DNA of 64,000 nucleotides, taken from contig JAUVXD010000007.1 of assembly GCA_030603805.1 (NCBI GenBank), positions 29,251 to 93,250 of the forward strand, given 5' to 3'. Source of the DNA: Acholeplasmataceae bacterium (GTDB lineage Bacteria; Bacillota_I; Bacilli_A; Acholeplasmatales; Acholeplasmataceae). The stretch's first letter is position 1; every line of letters starts with the position of its first letter. The position numbers were made by a program, and so were the translations under genes. Below the pieces are notes generated by a model. The model did no database searches, had not been told where the DNA came from, and saw only the letters and a program-made list of their open reading frames with translations. Positions 34,765-43,087 of the stretch are shown piece by piece.

Positions 34765-35847
34765 ATGAATTATTTAGTTGTTGTTATATTGGTTGGCATT
34801 TTAATTGTCATCGCAGCCATCTTAATTTTGGCGGAAAAAGCACTCGGCGGTGGTGGCGAAAAGATGCTCGTCATCAATGAGGAAAAAGTCATCCCAGTTT
34901 CAGGAGACGACACACTCCTTAATACCCTATCCGCCCATAAAATCTTTATTCCATCTGCATGTGGTGGTAAAGCAACATGTGGATATTGTAAATGTCGTGT
35001 GCTTGAAGGTGCTGGAGAGATTAAACCCACAGAATTGCCTTTTTTAAGTGCAAAAGAAAAAGAAGAAGGAGTCAGACTTTCATGTCAAGTCAAAGTTAGA
35101 GAAAACATGAAAATTGAAATTCCTAACGAACTTTTAAATGCACAAGAGTATAAAACAAGAGTTTCTTATATTGAAGATTTAACTTATGATATCAAATTGG
35201 TGCGGTTTGAACTTCTTGATCCTAAAGTGATGAAATTTAAACCAGGACAATATGCACAGCTTAAAGTACCAGGTATTGAAGTGATTCGAGCATACTCAAT
35301 TGCATCACACCCTGAAAAAAATAATGAGATTGAGTTAATTATTAGACAAGTACCTAAAGGACTTGCAACAACTTTTGTGCATAAAGCCTTAGAAGTTGGC
35401 GATAAAATCATTTTAACCGGACCTTATGGAGACTTCTATTTACAAGAAGATTCTACAAGAGATATGATTTGTATCGCTGGCGGTTCTGGTAAAGCACCCA
35501 TTCGTTCGATTCTCTCATATTTAAGAGATCAAGGTATGCCAAGAAAAGTTAAATATTTCTTTGGTGCAAAATCAAAACGGGATTTATATTACACAGAAGA
35601 ATTTTTAGAACTTTCAAAAGAATTCCCTAACTTTACTTATATTCCAGCACTCTCTGAACCACTACCTGAAGATGATTGGAAAGGCGAAGTGGGACTTATT
35701 ACCGATGTTGTCGATCGTTTAACTGGAGATTTAACTGAAGCAGAAGCCTATTTATGTGGTTCACCAGGGATGATCAATGCATGTATTAAAGTACTTAACA
35801 GGCATGAGATCAGAAAAGAAAACGTATTTTTCGATAATTTCTCTTAA
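34765..35847 (+). CDS. nqrF: NADH:quinone reductase (Na+-type) subunit F
   Basis: 360 residues. One N-terminal helix (about 3-25), a 2Fe-2S ferredoxin domain with Cys66, Cys72, Cys75 and Cys107, an FAD domain (RAYSIASHPEKNNEIELIIR) and an NADH domain (GGSGKAPIRSILSYL, LCGSPGMINACIKVL). It takes electrons from NADH and passes them to the membrane subunits. This is the NqrF architecture and differs from RnfB/RnfC, so the operon is Nqr-type although the partner subunits are small. Confidence 0.92.
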   Translation: MNYLVVVILVGILIVIAAILILAEKALGGGGEKMLVINEEKVIPVSGDDTLLNTLSAHKIFIPSACGGKATCGYCKCRVLEGAGEIKPTELPFLSAKEKEEGVRLSCQVKVRENMKIEIPNELLNAQEYKTRVSYIEDLTYDIKLVRFELLDPKVMKFKPGQYAQLKVPGIEVIRAYSIASHPEKNNEIELIIRQVPKGLATTFVHKALEVGDKIILTGPYGDFYLQEDSTRDMICIAGGSGKAPIRSILSYLRDQGMPRKVKYFFGAKSKRDLYYTEEFLELSKEFPNFTYIPALSEPLPEDDWKGEVGLITDVVDRLTGDLTEAEAYLCGSPGMINACIKVLNRHEIRKENVFFDNFS

Positions 35848-35871
35848 ATAAAAATATTAAGATAAACACCC

Positions 35872-35900
35872 AAAGACCGAGGAAACTTGGTCTTTTCTTT
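35872..35900 (+). terminator. nqr operon terminator
   Basis: AAAGACCGAG-GAAA-CTTGGTCTTT hairpin (35872-35895) followed by TCTTTTT. Confidence 0.85.
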
Positions 35901-35913
35901 TTAAATTTATCAG

Positions 35914-35990
35914 AAAATCAAAAAAATCAAAAAAATCAACATAAAAATTAAAAAAATCAACATAAAAATTAAAAAAATCAATAAAAATGA
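35914..35990. repeat. A-tract tandem repeat upstream of a consensus promoter
   Basis: Two exact 21-base copies (35929-35949 and 35950-35970), each made of A7, TCAACAT, A5, TT, with a shortened third copy to about 35990 and extra A7 tracts to the left. The 21-base unit is two helical turns, so the A-tracts are in phase and the DNA is likely curved. It fills most of the 296-base gap between nqrF and the next gene. Confidence 0.8.
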
Positions 35991-36000
35991 AACAAAAGCA

Positions 36001-36029
36001 TTGACAAAGCTTTATCATATAAATATAAT
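36001..36029 (+). promoter_or_regulatory. Perfect consensus sigma-A promoter
   Basis: TTGACA (36001-36006), 17 bases, TATAAT (36024-36029): both hexamers match the consensus exactly. The leader of about 105 bases holds ATCAAT/ATTGAT (36079-36099) and TCGGT-CAAA-ACCGA (36115-36128) hairpins, the latter just before the ribosome site. Confidence 0.85.
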
Positions 36030-36143
36030 TAAGGTGTAAGTTAAAAAAATCAATCAAATAGTAAAATAAATTAATAAAATCAATATCAAAATGATTGATA
36101 AAGAAAAAATGTTTTCGGTCAAAACCGAGGGAAGGAAAAATAT

Positions 36144-36590
36144 ATGAAAAAATTATTAACACTCTCAGTCATGATGCTCTTAGTCTTAGGTCTCTTGACA
36201 GCTTGCACACTTAACGACAATCAAAACGTCTACTATAATTCCGGCAGAATCCTAAATACAACCAGAGAACTTGAATACACCGAGTTCAATGAATCCATCA
36301 CAGAAGGACAGGCATACCTTACATTTCAGGAATTATCTGGTATTGACACACTCTTTATTTTCACAGCAGAAGAATTTGCAAGCATTACTGTATTTCAATG
36401 CATTGATGGCGGTCAAGCAAAAGTAGTTCTAATTGATCCATATGATAGAATCATTGAACTTAAAGAAACAACAGTAATCAATATGACAGAAGGATATTAC
36501 AAAATCAAAGTCGTTGGAAATGATGCATGTGGCATGATCGCAATCAGCATTTTATCACACAGCACAGTACAATTCATTCCAGTGGTCTAA
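36144..36590 (+). CDS. Small lipoprotein of unknown function
   Basis: 148 residues. A lipoprotein signal peptide ends in LLTAC (lipobox, Cys21), so the mature protein of about 128 residues sits on the outer face of the membrane. It is rich in Thr, Glu and Ile, with a beta-type pattern in its second half (ASITVFQCIDGGQAKVVLIDPYDRIIELKE...) and two further cysteines. I do not recognise a family. The consensus promoter, curved upstream DNA and own terminator suggest strong expression. Confidence 0.75.
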   Translation: MKKLLTLSVMMLLVLGLLTACTLNDNQNVYYNSGRILNTTRELEYTEFNESITEGQAYLTFQELSGIDTLFIFTAEEFASITVFQCIDGGQAKVVLIDPYDRIIELKETTVINMTEGYYKIKVVGNDACGMIAISILSHSTVQFIPVV

Positions 36591-36642
36591 TCCAACTATT
36601 GAAGCATCATAAAGAATCTCTCCTTGTCTCTTGACAACAAGA

Positions 36643-36669
36643 AAATCCCAATTCCCTAGGGATTTTTTT
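36643..36669 (+). terminator. Terminator of the lipoprotein gene
   Basis: AAATCCC (36643-36649) pairs with GGGATTT (36659-36665), followed by TTTT. Confidence 0.75.
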
Positions 36670-36815
36670 GTTATATATATGAATTCACTGAAAATAAGGA
36701 TTAATCGATTATGACAGCAAAACAAATGCCAATCGTAACAAACATGTAAGTGGATAAACAAGCACTTTTTAGACAAAAATGACATTAAAATAAGGACAAA
36801 AAATACATTATAAAT

Positions 36816-36844
36816 TTGACAAAAAGCACATTATGGAGTATAGT
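36816..36844 (+). promoter_or_regulatory. Promoter of the DUF4143 gene
   Basis: TTGACA (36816-36821), 17 bases, TATAGT (36839-36844). The expected transcript starts near 36851, which rules out the in-frame upstream ATG at 36816 as the start codon. Confidence 0.75.
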
Positions 36845-36866
36845 TAAAGCAAGAGGTGATGCGAGA

Positions 36867-38147
36867 ATGAAATCTGATACTACATATTTACCTAGATTAA
36901 TTGAACATACAATAACAGAATCAATGAAAACAAATGGTTGCGTTGTCATCGAAGGACCCAAATGGTGTGGTAAATCAACAACTTCTGAAAGATTTGCTAA
37001 AAGCGTTGTTAAACTTCAAAAACCGGCTACATTTAGGCAATATAAAATTCTTGCTGATATTGGCGATGACAATTTGCTATCTGGAGTTAAACCTCTGCTG
37101 TTTGATGAGTGGCAAAAAATACCAGAACTATGGGATTATATAAGAAATTATATTGATGAAGTTTCAGGTAAAGGCTTATTTATTTTAACAGGATCAGCTA
37201 AGCCAATCGAAGATAAAGAGCGTCACAGTGGTATAGGTCGGATAAAAAAAATCACAATGCGCACAATGAGCATGTGGGAAAGCAAAGAAAGTAGTGGGGA
37301 GGTATCACTGAGAAAACTATTTAATGAAGCTGGAAATATATCAGGAAAAAACATACATCAATTAAAGGATTTTGCCTATATGATTTGTAGAGGAGGTTTC
37401 CCAAGTGCAGTTATTGAAAAGGACAAGGGAATCGCTTTAAATTATGTAAAAGACTATCTAAACACACTTGTATCAACTGATGTTACAAGTGTTGATGATA
37501 TTAAAAGAAATCCTAAAAGAGCAAGAGCCATATTAAAATCATATGCACGTCATATATCTACTGCAGCTAAAATGACAACCATATTAAAAGATGTGGAAGC
37601 AAGTGTTGATACTCAAGATATTAGAACTGTCATTTCATATATAGATGCATTCTCAAAACTATTTGTTATTGATGAGACTGAAAGTTGGACACCTAAACTT
37701 AGGTCGAAAACAACAATCAGAACTGCTAGTACAAAACACTTTGTAGACCCATCAATTGCAACAGCAATTTTGGATGCAAATCCGAATGACCTGATGAATG
37801 ATCTAAACACTTTTGGATTGCTTTTTGAGAATTTAGTTTTAAGAGATTTAAAAATATACACAGAATCGTTAGAAGGCAAAGTCTATAATTATCGTGATAA
37901 ATCAGGGTTAGAGGCAGATGCGGTGATTCATCTAAACGATGGCAGATGGGGGTTAATTGAGGTTAAATTGGGAGGCGAATCTCTAATCAGTGAGGGAGCT
38001 GCAACTTTAAAATCATTGAACGAAAAAATCGACAAAGACAAAATGAGTAAACCGGCATTTCTCGCTGTTATCACTGCTACTGATGCATTTGCTTATAAAA
38101 GAGAAGATGGCATTTATGTTATACCGATTGCGTGTTTAAAACCATAA
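36867..38147 (+). CDS. AAA_14 / DUF4143 family ATPase
   Basis: 426 residues. Walker A is VIEGPKWCGKSTTSERFA, Walker B is LLFDEWQKIPELWDYIRNYID, sensor 1 is LFILTGSAKP. The C-terminal DUF4143 part ends in a PD-(D/E)XK-like core (DKSGLEADAVIHLNDGRWGLIEVKLGG, with Asp...Glu-x-Lys). Proteins of this family are common, patchily distributed and of uncertain role. The start at 36867 follows AGAGGTG. Single gene with no operon partner. I see no mobile-element ends around it. Confidence 0.85.
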   Translation: MKSDTTYLPRLIEHTITESMKTNGCVVIEGPKWCGKSTTSERFAKSVVKLQKPATFRQYKILADIGDDNLLSGVKPLLFDEWQKIPELWDYIRNYIDEVSGKGLFILTGSAKPIEDKERHSGIGRIKKITMRTMSMWESKESSGEVSLRKLFNEAGNISGKNIHQLKDFAYMICRGGFPSAVIEKDKGIALNYVKDYLNTLVSTDVTSVDDIKRNPKRARAILKSYARHISTAAKMTTILKDVEASVDTQDIRTVISYIDAFSKLFVIDETESWTPKLRSKTTIRTASTKHFVDPSIATAILDANPNDLMNDLNTFGLLFENLVLRDLKIYTESLEGKVYNYRDKSGLEADAVIHLNDGRWGLIEVKLGGESLISEGAATLKSLNEKIDKDKMSKPAFLAVITATDAFAYKREDGIYVIPIACLKP

Positions 38148-38178
38148 ATTTCCATTAAGTATTATATTGAGTTTTAGT

Positions 38179-38287
38179 ATGAACTATTTGGATGTGTGTA
38201 TGAAGTACAGTGGAAAAAATGCCAAGACTATGCTACAGCGATCAAAATTAATGATTCCTCAAAATATGTCTAATTAAGGCATTTTTT
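38179..38287 (+). other. Intergenic inverted repeat with a doubtful 32-codon ORF
   Basis: AAAAAATGCC (38214-38223) and GGCATTTTTT (38278-38287) are perfect ten-base arms 54 bases apart, ending in a T-run as a long-loop terminator would. A 32-codon frame (38179-38277) without a good ribosome site lies across the left arm. I see nothing else in 38148-38340. Confidence 0.4.
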
Positions 38288-38359
38288 GATTGTTGAAGAT
38301 TTTCAAATGTAGACATGACTTAGAACATTGTCTGTTTTACCCTGAAATAAAATAATAAT

Positions 38360-38409
38360 TAAAAGCGCTTTCATTAAGGGTTTATTTTTTATTGTTTATT
38401 ATGTATAAT
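38360..38409 (+). promoter_or_regulatory. tnaA promoter with cre-like CcpA site
   Basis: TAAAAGCGCTTTCA (38360-38373) fits the cre consensus TGWAARCGYTWNCW at all but one position. It lies just upstream of TTTATT (38381-38386), 17 bases, TATAAT (38404-38409). Carbon catabolite control of the tna-buk-ptb-hut operon is the natural reading. No ccpA gene is in the window. Confidence 0.65.
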
Positions 38410-38437
38410 AAAGGTAACAGACAAAAGGAGACGTTTC

Positions 38438-39823
38438 ATGAAAAAGACATATCAAGCTGAACCATTTCGTATTAAAATGGTCGAACCTATCAAACAAACC
38501 ACAAGGGCTGAGCGCATCACACTTCTGAAAAATGCAGGGTACAACCCTTTTTCTTTGAAGAGTGATGATGTTTATATTGATCTACTTACAGATTCTGGTA
38601 CTGGCGCAATGAGTCAAAACCAATGGGCAGCCATGATGATGGGTGATGAAGCTTATGCGGGCAGTAGAAGCTTTTATCGTTTAGAATCGGTTGTCAAAAA
38701 GATTACAGGTTATGCGTATTTTATTCCAGTACATCAAGGTAGAGGGGCAGAAAAAGTTTTCTTACCACAACTGGTTAAACATCCTGGCATGTACTATATT
38801 TCAAACATTCATTTTGACACGACCAGAGCACATGTTGAACTTGCAGGTGCAAGAGCGATCGACTCAGTGATTGAAGCATGTTACGACTTAGATCAAGATC
38901 ATCCCTTTAAGGGGAATTTTTGCTTAGAGACCTTAGAAAAAGTAATTTTAGAAAAAGGTCCTCAAGAGATTGCTGGCATTATCATGACCATCACGAATAA
39001 TTCAGCAGGTGGGCAACCCGTGAGTATGGAAAATTTAAGAGCAGTTAAAAAGATAGCAGATCATTACGGTATTATGACCATCATCGATGGTGCAAGATAT
39101 GCTGAAAATGCTTATTTCATCAAAGAAAGAGAGCAAGGCTATCAAGATAAAGATATCATCGATATTGCACGCGAACAATTTTCTTATGCGGATGTCTTTT
39201 TAATGAGTGCAAAAAAAGATGGTCTTGTCAATATGGGTGGACTCATCGCCATTAAAAATCGAAAAGACTTATACGATTTATGTCGAACTTATGTTGTACC
39301 CTATGAAGGTTTTCCAACCTATGGTGGTTTAAACGGTAGAGACATGGACGCGCTTGCTGTAGGCCTAGAAGAAGCACTAGATGAGCATTATTTAAGATAT
39401 CGGATTGATCAGGTGAGATATTTAGGTGATAAATTAAGGGCTGCTGGTGTTCCGATTCAATATCCAATTGGTGGGCATGCTGTCTTTGTAGATTGTAAAC
39501 GATTTGCCCCACATATTCCATTTGATCAGTTTCCAGCATTATCTGTAACCAATGCAGTTTATATTGAAGCTGGGGTTCGAGGTGTTGAAATTGGATCACT
39601 ACTTTTAGGTAGAGACCCCGATACAAAAGAAAATTTGGAAAGTAGAACTGAGTTTATGCGATTAACAATTCCAAGACGAGTCTATACGAGTAGTCATATG
39701 GATGTTGTTGCGGATGCTGTCATTGCTGTTTATCAAAACAGAAAAGAGTTAAAAGGGTATAGATTCACGTATGAATCACCGATATTAAGACATTTCACAT
39801 CAACATTTGAACCCATTTTATAG
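38438..39823 (+). CDS. tnaA: Tryptophanase
   Basis: 461 residues, PLP beta-eliminating lyase. DLLTDSGTGAMSQNQ, THQGRGAE-like VHQGRGAEK, TNNSAGGQPVSM, DGARYAENAYFIKEREQGY and the PLP lysine in MSAKKDGLVNMGG are present. VEIGSLLLGRDP and LRHFTS match tryptophanase; tyrosine phenol-lyase has different residues there (MERG, LRFFTA). It splits tryptophan to indole, pyruvate and ammonia. First gene of a long catabolic operon. Confidence 0.88.
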   Translation: MKKTYQAEPFRIKMVEPIKQTTRAERITLLKNAGYNPFSLKSDDVYIDLLTDSGTGAMSQNQWAAMMMGDEAYAGSRSFYRLESVVKKITGYAYFIPVHQGRGAEKVFLPQLVKHPGMYYISNIHFDTTRAHVELAGARAIDSVIEACYDLDQDHPFKGNFCLETLEKVILEKGPQEIAGIIMTITNNSAGGQPVSMENLRAVKKIADHYGIMTIIDGARYAENAYFIKEREQGYQDKDIIDIAREQFSYADVFLMSAKKDGLVNMGGLIAIKNRKDLYDLCRTYVVPYEGFPTYGGLNGRDMDALAVGLEEALDEHYLRYRIDQVRYLGDKLRAAGVPIQYPIGGHAVFVDCKRFAPHIPFDQFPALSVTNAVYIEAGVRGVEIGSLLLGRDPDTKENLESRTEFMRLTIPRRVYTSSHMDVVADAVIAVYQNRKELKGYRFTYESPILRHFTSTFEPIL

Positions 39824-39835
39824 GAGGAGTAACTT

Positions 39836-41077
39836 ATGGAAGGTATCGCTATAAGTCTCATCGTCTTGATGTTTTTAATCAATTTTATTGTGGATCTTAA
39901 AAACTACACCTTTAAAGACCAGCCTGTTCCAAAAAACGTTGAGGGCATTTATGATGAAAAGAAGTATGAGACATGGAAAAATTATACCATGTCTAATTTC
40001 AAGTTAAACATGTTCGAACACATCTTAAGTACGTTGGTCTTAATCTTATTACTCATGTTTAAAGTGTTTAATATCTTTGAAACATGGTCGTCTTCGATTT
40101 TCTCACATGTGATTGTGCAAAATCTTTTCTTTATGTTTTGCTACATCATATTATACTTTGTGGTGAGACTCCCGTTTAAGTATATCTCGACATTTAAAAT
40201 AGAAGAAACATACGGGTTTAACAAAACAACCAAAAAGACTTTTATCACAGATCAAATCAAGTCCTTCTTAATGATTGTCATTTTAGGTGGAGCAACATTA
40301 AGTTTGATTCATCTGTTCTATTTACGATTAGGTAGCAAAATGAGTTTCTTTGCTTTATCTGTTTGGGGCGCACTGACTTTGATTATGCTCATCATCTTTT
40401 TACTTAACACCAAAGTGTTCATTAAAATATTTTATAAGCTTCGACCACTTGAAGCAGGATCATTAAGAGATCGTATTGGTGAGCTTGCATCAAAACTAGG
40501 GTTTTCAATCCATGCTATCTCAGTGATTGATGCTTCAAGAAGATCAACAAAACTGAATGCATTTTTCAGTGGTATTGGAAAAACAAGAGAAGTTGTTTTA
40601 TTTGATACCTTAATCGAAAAGATGAGCGAAGAAGAAATTCTTGCAGTCTTAGCCCATGAACTTGGACACGCAACACATAAAGATGTTCCTAGAATGCTTG
40701 TACAGCAAATTTTGATGATTGGTATTTATGTTCTACTTTTTTCTTGGATTATGCAAAATCAATCACTTTTTGAAGCCTTTGGTTTTACAAGTGCTCATCT
40801 TGGATTTGGCTTGATTTTGTTTATGATTTTCATTGAACCCATCAGTTTTATTTTAGGAATGTTCACGAATGCATTAAGCAGAAAAGCAGAATATAAGGCA
40901 GATCATTTTGCGTGTCAACATACATCAAAAGAGTATATGAAATCGGCACTCATTAAATTGTTTCAAGAAAATCTTTCCAATCTTAATCCTCACCCACTTT
41001 ATGTGTTAGTTCATTACAGTCATCCCGAAGCATCAAAACGATTATATTCAATAGAAAATTATACACAGGAGATCTAA
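39836..41077 (+). CDS. M48 family (Ste24/CAAX-protease-like) membrane metalloprotease
   Basis: 413 residues, six or seven membrane helices. The zinc motif is LAHELGHATHKD (HExxH, about residue 273), with the third ligand Glu in NALSRKAEYKADHFACQH. Also FKIEETYGFNKTT, typical of Ste24. It degrades or processes membrane proteins. It sits tightly between tnaA and buk, an odd place for a protease, with AGGAGG before its start. Confidence 0.87.
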   Translation: MEGIAISLIVLMFLINFIVDLKNYTFKDQPVPKNVEGIYDEKKYETWKNYTMSNFKLNMFEHILSTLVLILLLMFKVFNIFETWSSSIFSHVIVQNLFFMFCYIILYFVVRLPFKYISTFKIEETYGFNKTTKKTFITDQIKSFLMIVILGGATLSLIHLFYLRLGSKMSFFALSVWGALTLIMLIIFLLNTKVFIKIFYKLRPLEAGSLRDRIGELASKLGFSIHAISVIDASRRSTKLNAFFSGIGKTREVVLFDTLIEKMSEEEILAVLAHELGHATHKDVPRMLVQQILMIGIYVLLFSWIMQNQSLFEAFGFTSAHLGFGLILFMIFIEPISFILGMFTNALSRKAEYKADHFACQHTSKEYMKSALIKLFQENLSNLNPHPLYVLVHYSHPEASKRLYSIENYTQEI

Positions 41078-41080
41078 TCT

Positions 41081-42151
41081 ATGTCATTTAAAATTTTAGC
41101 CATTAACCCAGGTTCAACATCAACAAAACTCGCGATTTACGAAAATGAAAAATGCATTTTTAAATCAAGTGTCAAACATGACTCCAAGCAAATCCTAGCA
41201 TTCGAGCATATCATTGACCAGTATGATTTTAGAATGGCATCCATTATGGAAGAACTGAAAAAAGATGGTATTGATTTATCAACACTTTCGGCTGTGGTTG
41301 GACGTGGCGGGATGCTAAAGCCTATTCCAGGCGGCACTTATTATGTGAGTGATGCGATGATTGACTATATCAAAAAAGCACCAAGAGGAGAGCATGCATC
41401 TAATTTAGGATGTATGATTGCAAAACATATCGCAGATCAATACGGTCTACCTAGTTTTATTGTCGATCCTGTTGCTGTCGATGAAATGGACGATATTGCC
41501 CGTTTTACAGGCATGCCAGAAATTAAAAGAGATTCACTTTTTCATGCACTCAATCAAAAAGCAGTCGCACTTAAAGCAAGTAAGGACTTAAAAAAACCGT
41601 ATGCATCACTTAATCTGATTGTTGCCCATTTAGGTGGTGGTATTAGTGTTGGTGTGCATCATATGGGTAAAGTCATCGATGTCAATAATGCACTTGATGG
41701 CGATGGTCCAATGTCACCTGAACGTAGCGGATCTGTTCCGATGGGACCTCTTTATAAGATGGTTTTTTCGGGAAAATATACGCTAAAAGAAATTCAAAGA
41801 AAAAATTATGGTCAAGGTGGGCTAGTTGCTTATCTTGGGACAAATGATGGATTCACCATTCAAAAGCGTATTGAACAAGGAGATAAGGAAGCTAAGTTTA
41901 TTTATGAAGTAATGTGCTACCAGATTGCTAAGGAAATTGGTTCATGTGCAACAGTTGTTAAAGGCAAAGTGGATGCCATCATTTTAACAGGTGGACTTGC
42001 TTATGATGCTAACTTGGTTAACTATATTAAAGAAAGAGTAGAATTCATCGGACCAGTGATGGTCTATCCTGGTGAAGATGAAATGGAAGCTCTTGCGCTT
42101 GGAGCACTTCGTGTCCTCAAAGGTGAGGAACAAGCGAAAATCTATACATAG
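41081..42151 (+). CDS. buk: Butyrate kinase
   Basis: 356 residues, ASKHA/acetokinase fold. ILAINPGSTSTKLAIYENE, VVGRGGMLKPIPGGTY, IVDPVAVDEMDDIARFTGMPEIKR, VAHLGGGISVGVHHMGKVIDVNNALDGDGPMSPERSG and LTGGLAYD are typical. It makes ATP from butyryl phosphate. Pairs with ptb, 11 bases downstream. Confidence 0.94.
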   Translation: MSFKILAINPGSTSTKLAIYENEKCIFKSSVKHDSKQILAFEHIIDQYDFRMASIMEELKKDGIDLSTLSAVVGRGGMLKPIPGGTYYVSDAMIDYIKKAPRGEHASNLGCMIAKHIADQYGLPSFIVDPVAVDEMDDIARFTGMPEIKRDSLFHALNQKAVALKASKDLKKPYASLNLIVAHLGGGISVGVHHMGKVIDVNNALDGDGPMSPERSGSVPMGPLYKMVFSGKYTLKEIQRKNYGQGGLVAYLGTNDGFTIQKRIEQGDKEAKFIYEVMCYQIAKEIGSCATVVKGKVDAIILTGGLAYDANLVNYIKERVEFIGPVMVYPGEDEMEALALGALRVLKGEEQAKIYT

Positions 42152-42162
42152 GAGGTATAACC

Positions 42163-43068
42163 ATGATAAAAACAATGCAAGATATCGTCAGACGCGCTCA
42201 GCTATTAAAACCTAAAAAATTAGTGGTAGCAGCAGCCAATGATCATCATGTTTTAGAGGCTGTTGAGATGGCAAGACAGGCAGGGATTATTCACCCTGTT
42301 TTGGTTGGTGATCAACATGAAATTGATCATATGCTTAAAGAACTCAAAATTGTAACCAGCGAATATGAGATTATCAATGAAACGGATCAAATGAAGGCGT
42401 GCGAACACGCTGTTAAACTTGTTTCAAGTGGTAAAGCAGATATTTTAATGAAGGGATTTGTCGATACGGCTGTGATTTTAAGAGCAGCATTAGATCGTGA
42501 ATATGGCTTAAGAACGCCAAATCGTCTTTCTCATGTGAGTGTGATGGAAATTCCTAATTACCATAAAATCATCATGATGAGTGATGGTGCTATGAATATC
42601 GATCCAGATGTCAACGTCAAGCAGGAAATCATTGAAAATGGCGTTTTGATTTTGCATGCAATCGGTGTGAAGCACCCAAAAGTTGGTATCATTTGTGCCA
42701 TTGAAAAGGTTAATCCTAAAATGCAAGCTACCCTTGATGCACAAGAACTGATTGAAAGAAATCAAAATGAACGCATCAAAGGCTGCATTATCGGTGGACC
42801 TTTTGCACTCGATAATGCAATTAACCGTGAAGCGGCATATCATAAAGGTATCACTGATCCTATGGCAGGTGATGTTGACTTTTTACTCATGCCACAAATT
42901 GAATCCGGTAATGTTTTTTATAAGAGCATGATGTTTTTAGCTAATGCGAAAAGTGCATCTGTGATTGCAGGTGCAAGACGCCCGATTGTTTTAACAAGTC
43001 GTGCTGATTCAAAAGAAAGCAAGTTTTACTCAATCGCACTTTCTGCATTAGTTGCAGAATCAAACTAA
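42163..43068 (+). CDS. ptb: Phosphate butyryltransferase
   Basis: 301 residues of the PTA/PTB family. VVAAANDHHVLEAVEMARQAGIIHPVLVGD, DILMKGFVDTAVILRAAL, SHVSVMEIPNYHKIIMMSDGAMNIDPD and MAGDVDFLLMPQIESGNVFYKSM are present. It converts butyryl-CoA and phosphate to butyryl phosphate for Buk. It could draw butyryl-CoA from lysine fermentation and so save ATP beside the CoA-transferase route. Confidence 0.93.
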   Translation: MIKTMQDIVRRAQLLKPKKLVVAAANDHHVLEAVEMARQAGIIHPVLVGDQHEIDHMLKELKIVTSEYEIINETDQMKACEHAVKLVSSGKADILMKGFVDTAVILRAALDREYGLRTPNRLSHVSVMEIPNYHKIIMMSDGAMNIDPDVNVKQEIIENGVLILHAIGVKHPKVGIICAIEKVNPKMQATLDAQELIERNQNERIKGCIIGGPFALDNAINREAAYHKGITDPMAGDVDFLLMPQIESGNVFYKSMMFLANAKSASVIAGARRPIVLTSRADSKESKFYSIALSALVAESN

Positions 43069-43087
43069 GTTTTTAAAAGGAGCCCCT

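Noticed and set aside
31998..35847. Rnf complex
   Set aside because: RnfB and RnfC are absent, and the last gene has the ferredoxin-FAD-NADH layout of NqrF; NqrD and NqrE blocks also fit Nqr better. The short B and C subunits are the only Rnf-like trait.
35914..35990. CRISPR-like repeats
   Set aside because: The 21-base units are directly adjacent without spacers and consist of A-tracts; no cas genes are near.
35857..36162. 101-codon minus-strand ORF
   Set aside because: It is a low-complexity Phe/Asp/Ile frame made by the A-rich tandem repeats and the promoter region, with no ribosome site.
36816..36866. Upstream start of the DUF4143 protein
   Set aside because: The codon lies within the -35 box of a good promoter and would not be transcribed.
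38438..39823. Tyrosine phenol-lyase
   Set aside because: The residues around VEIGSLLLGRDP and LRHFTS are those of tryptophanase rather than of tyrosine phenol-lyase.
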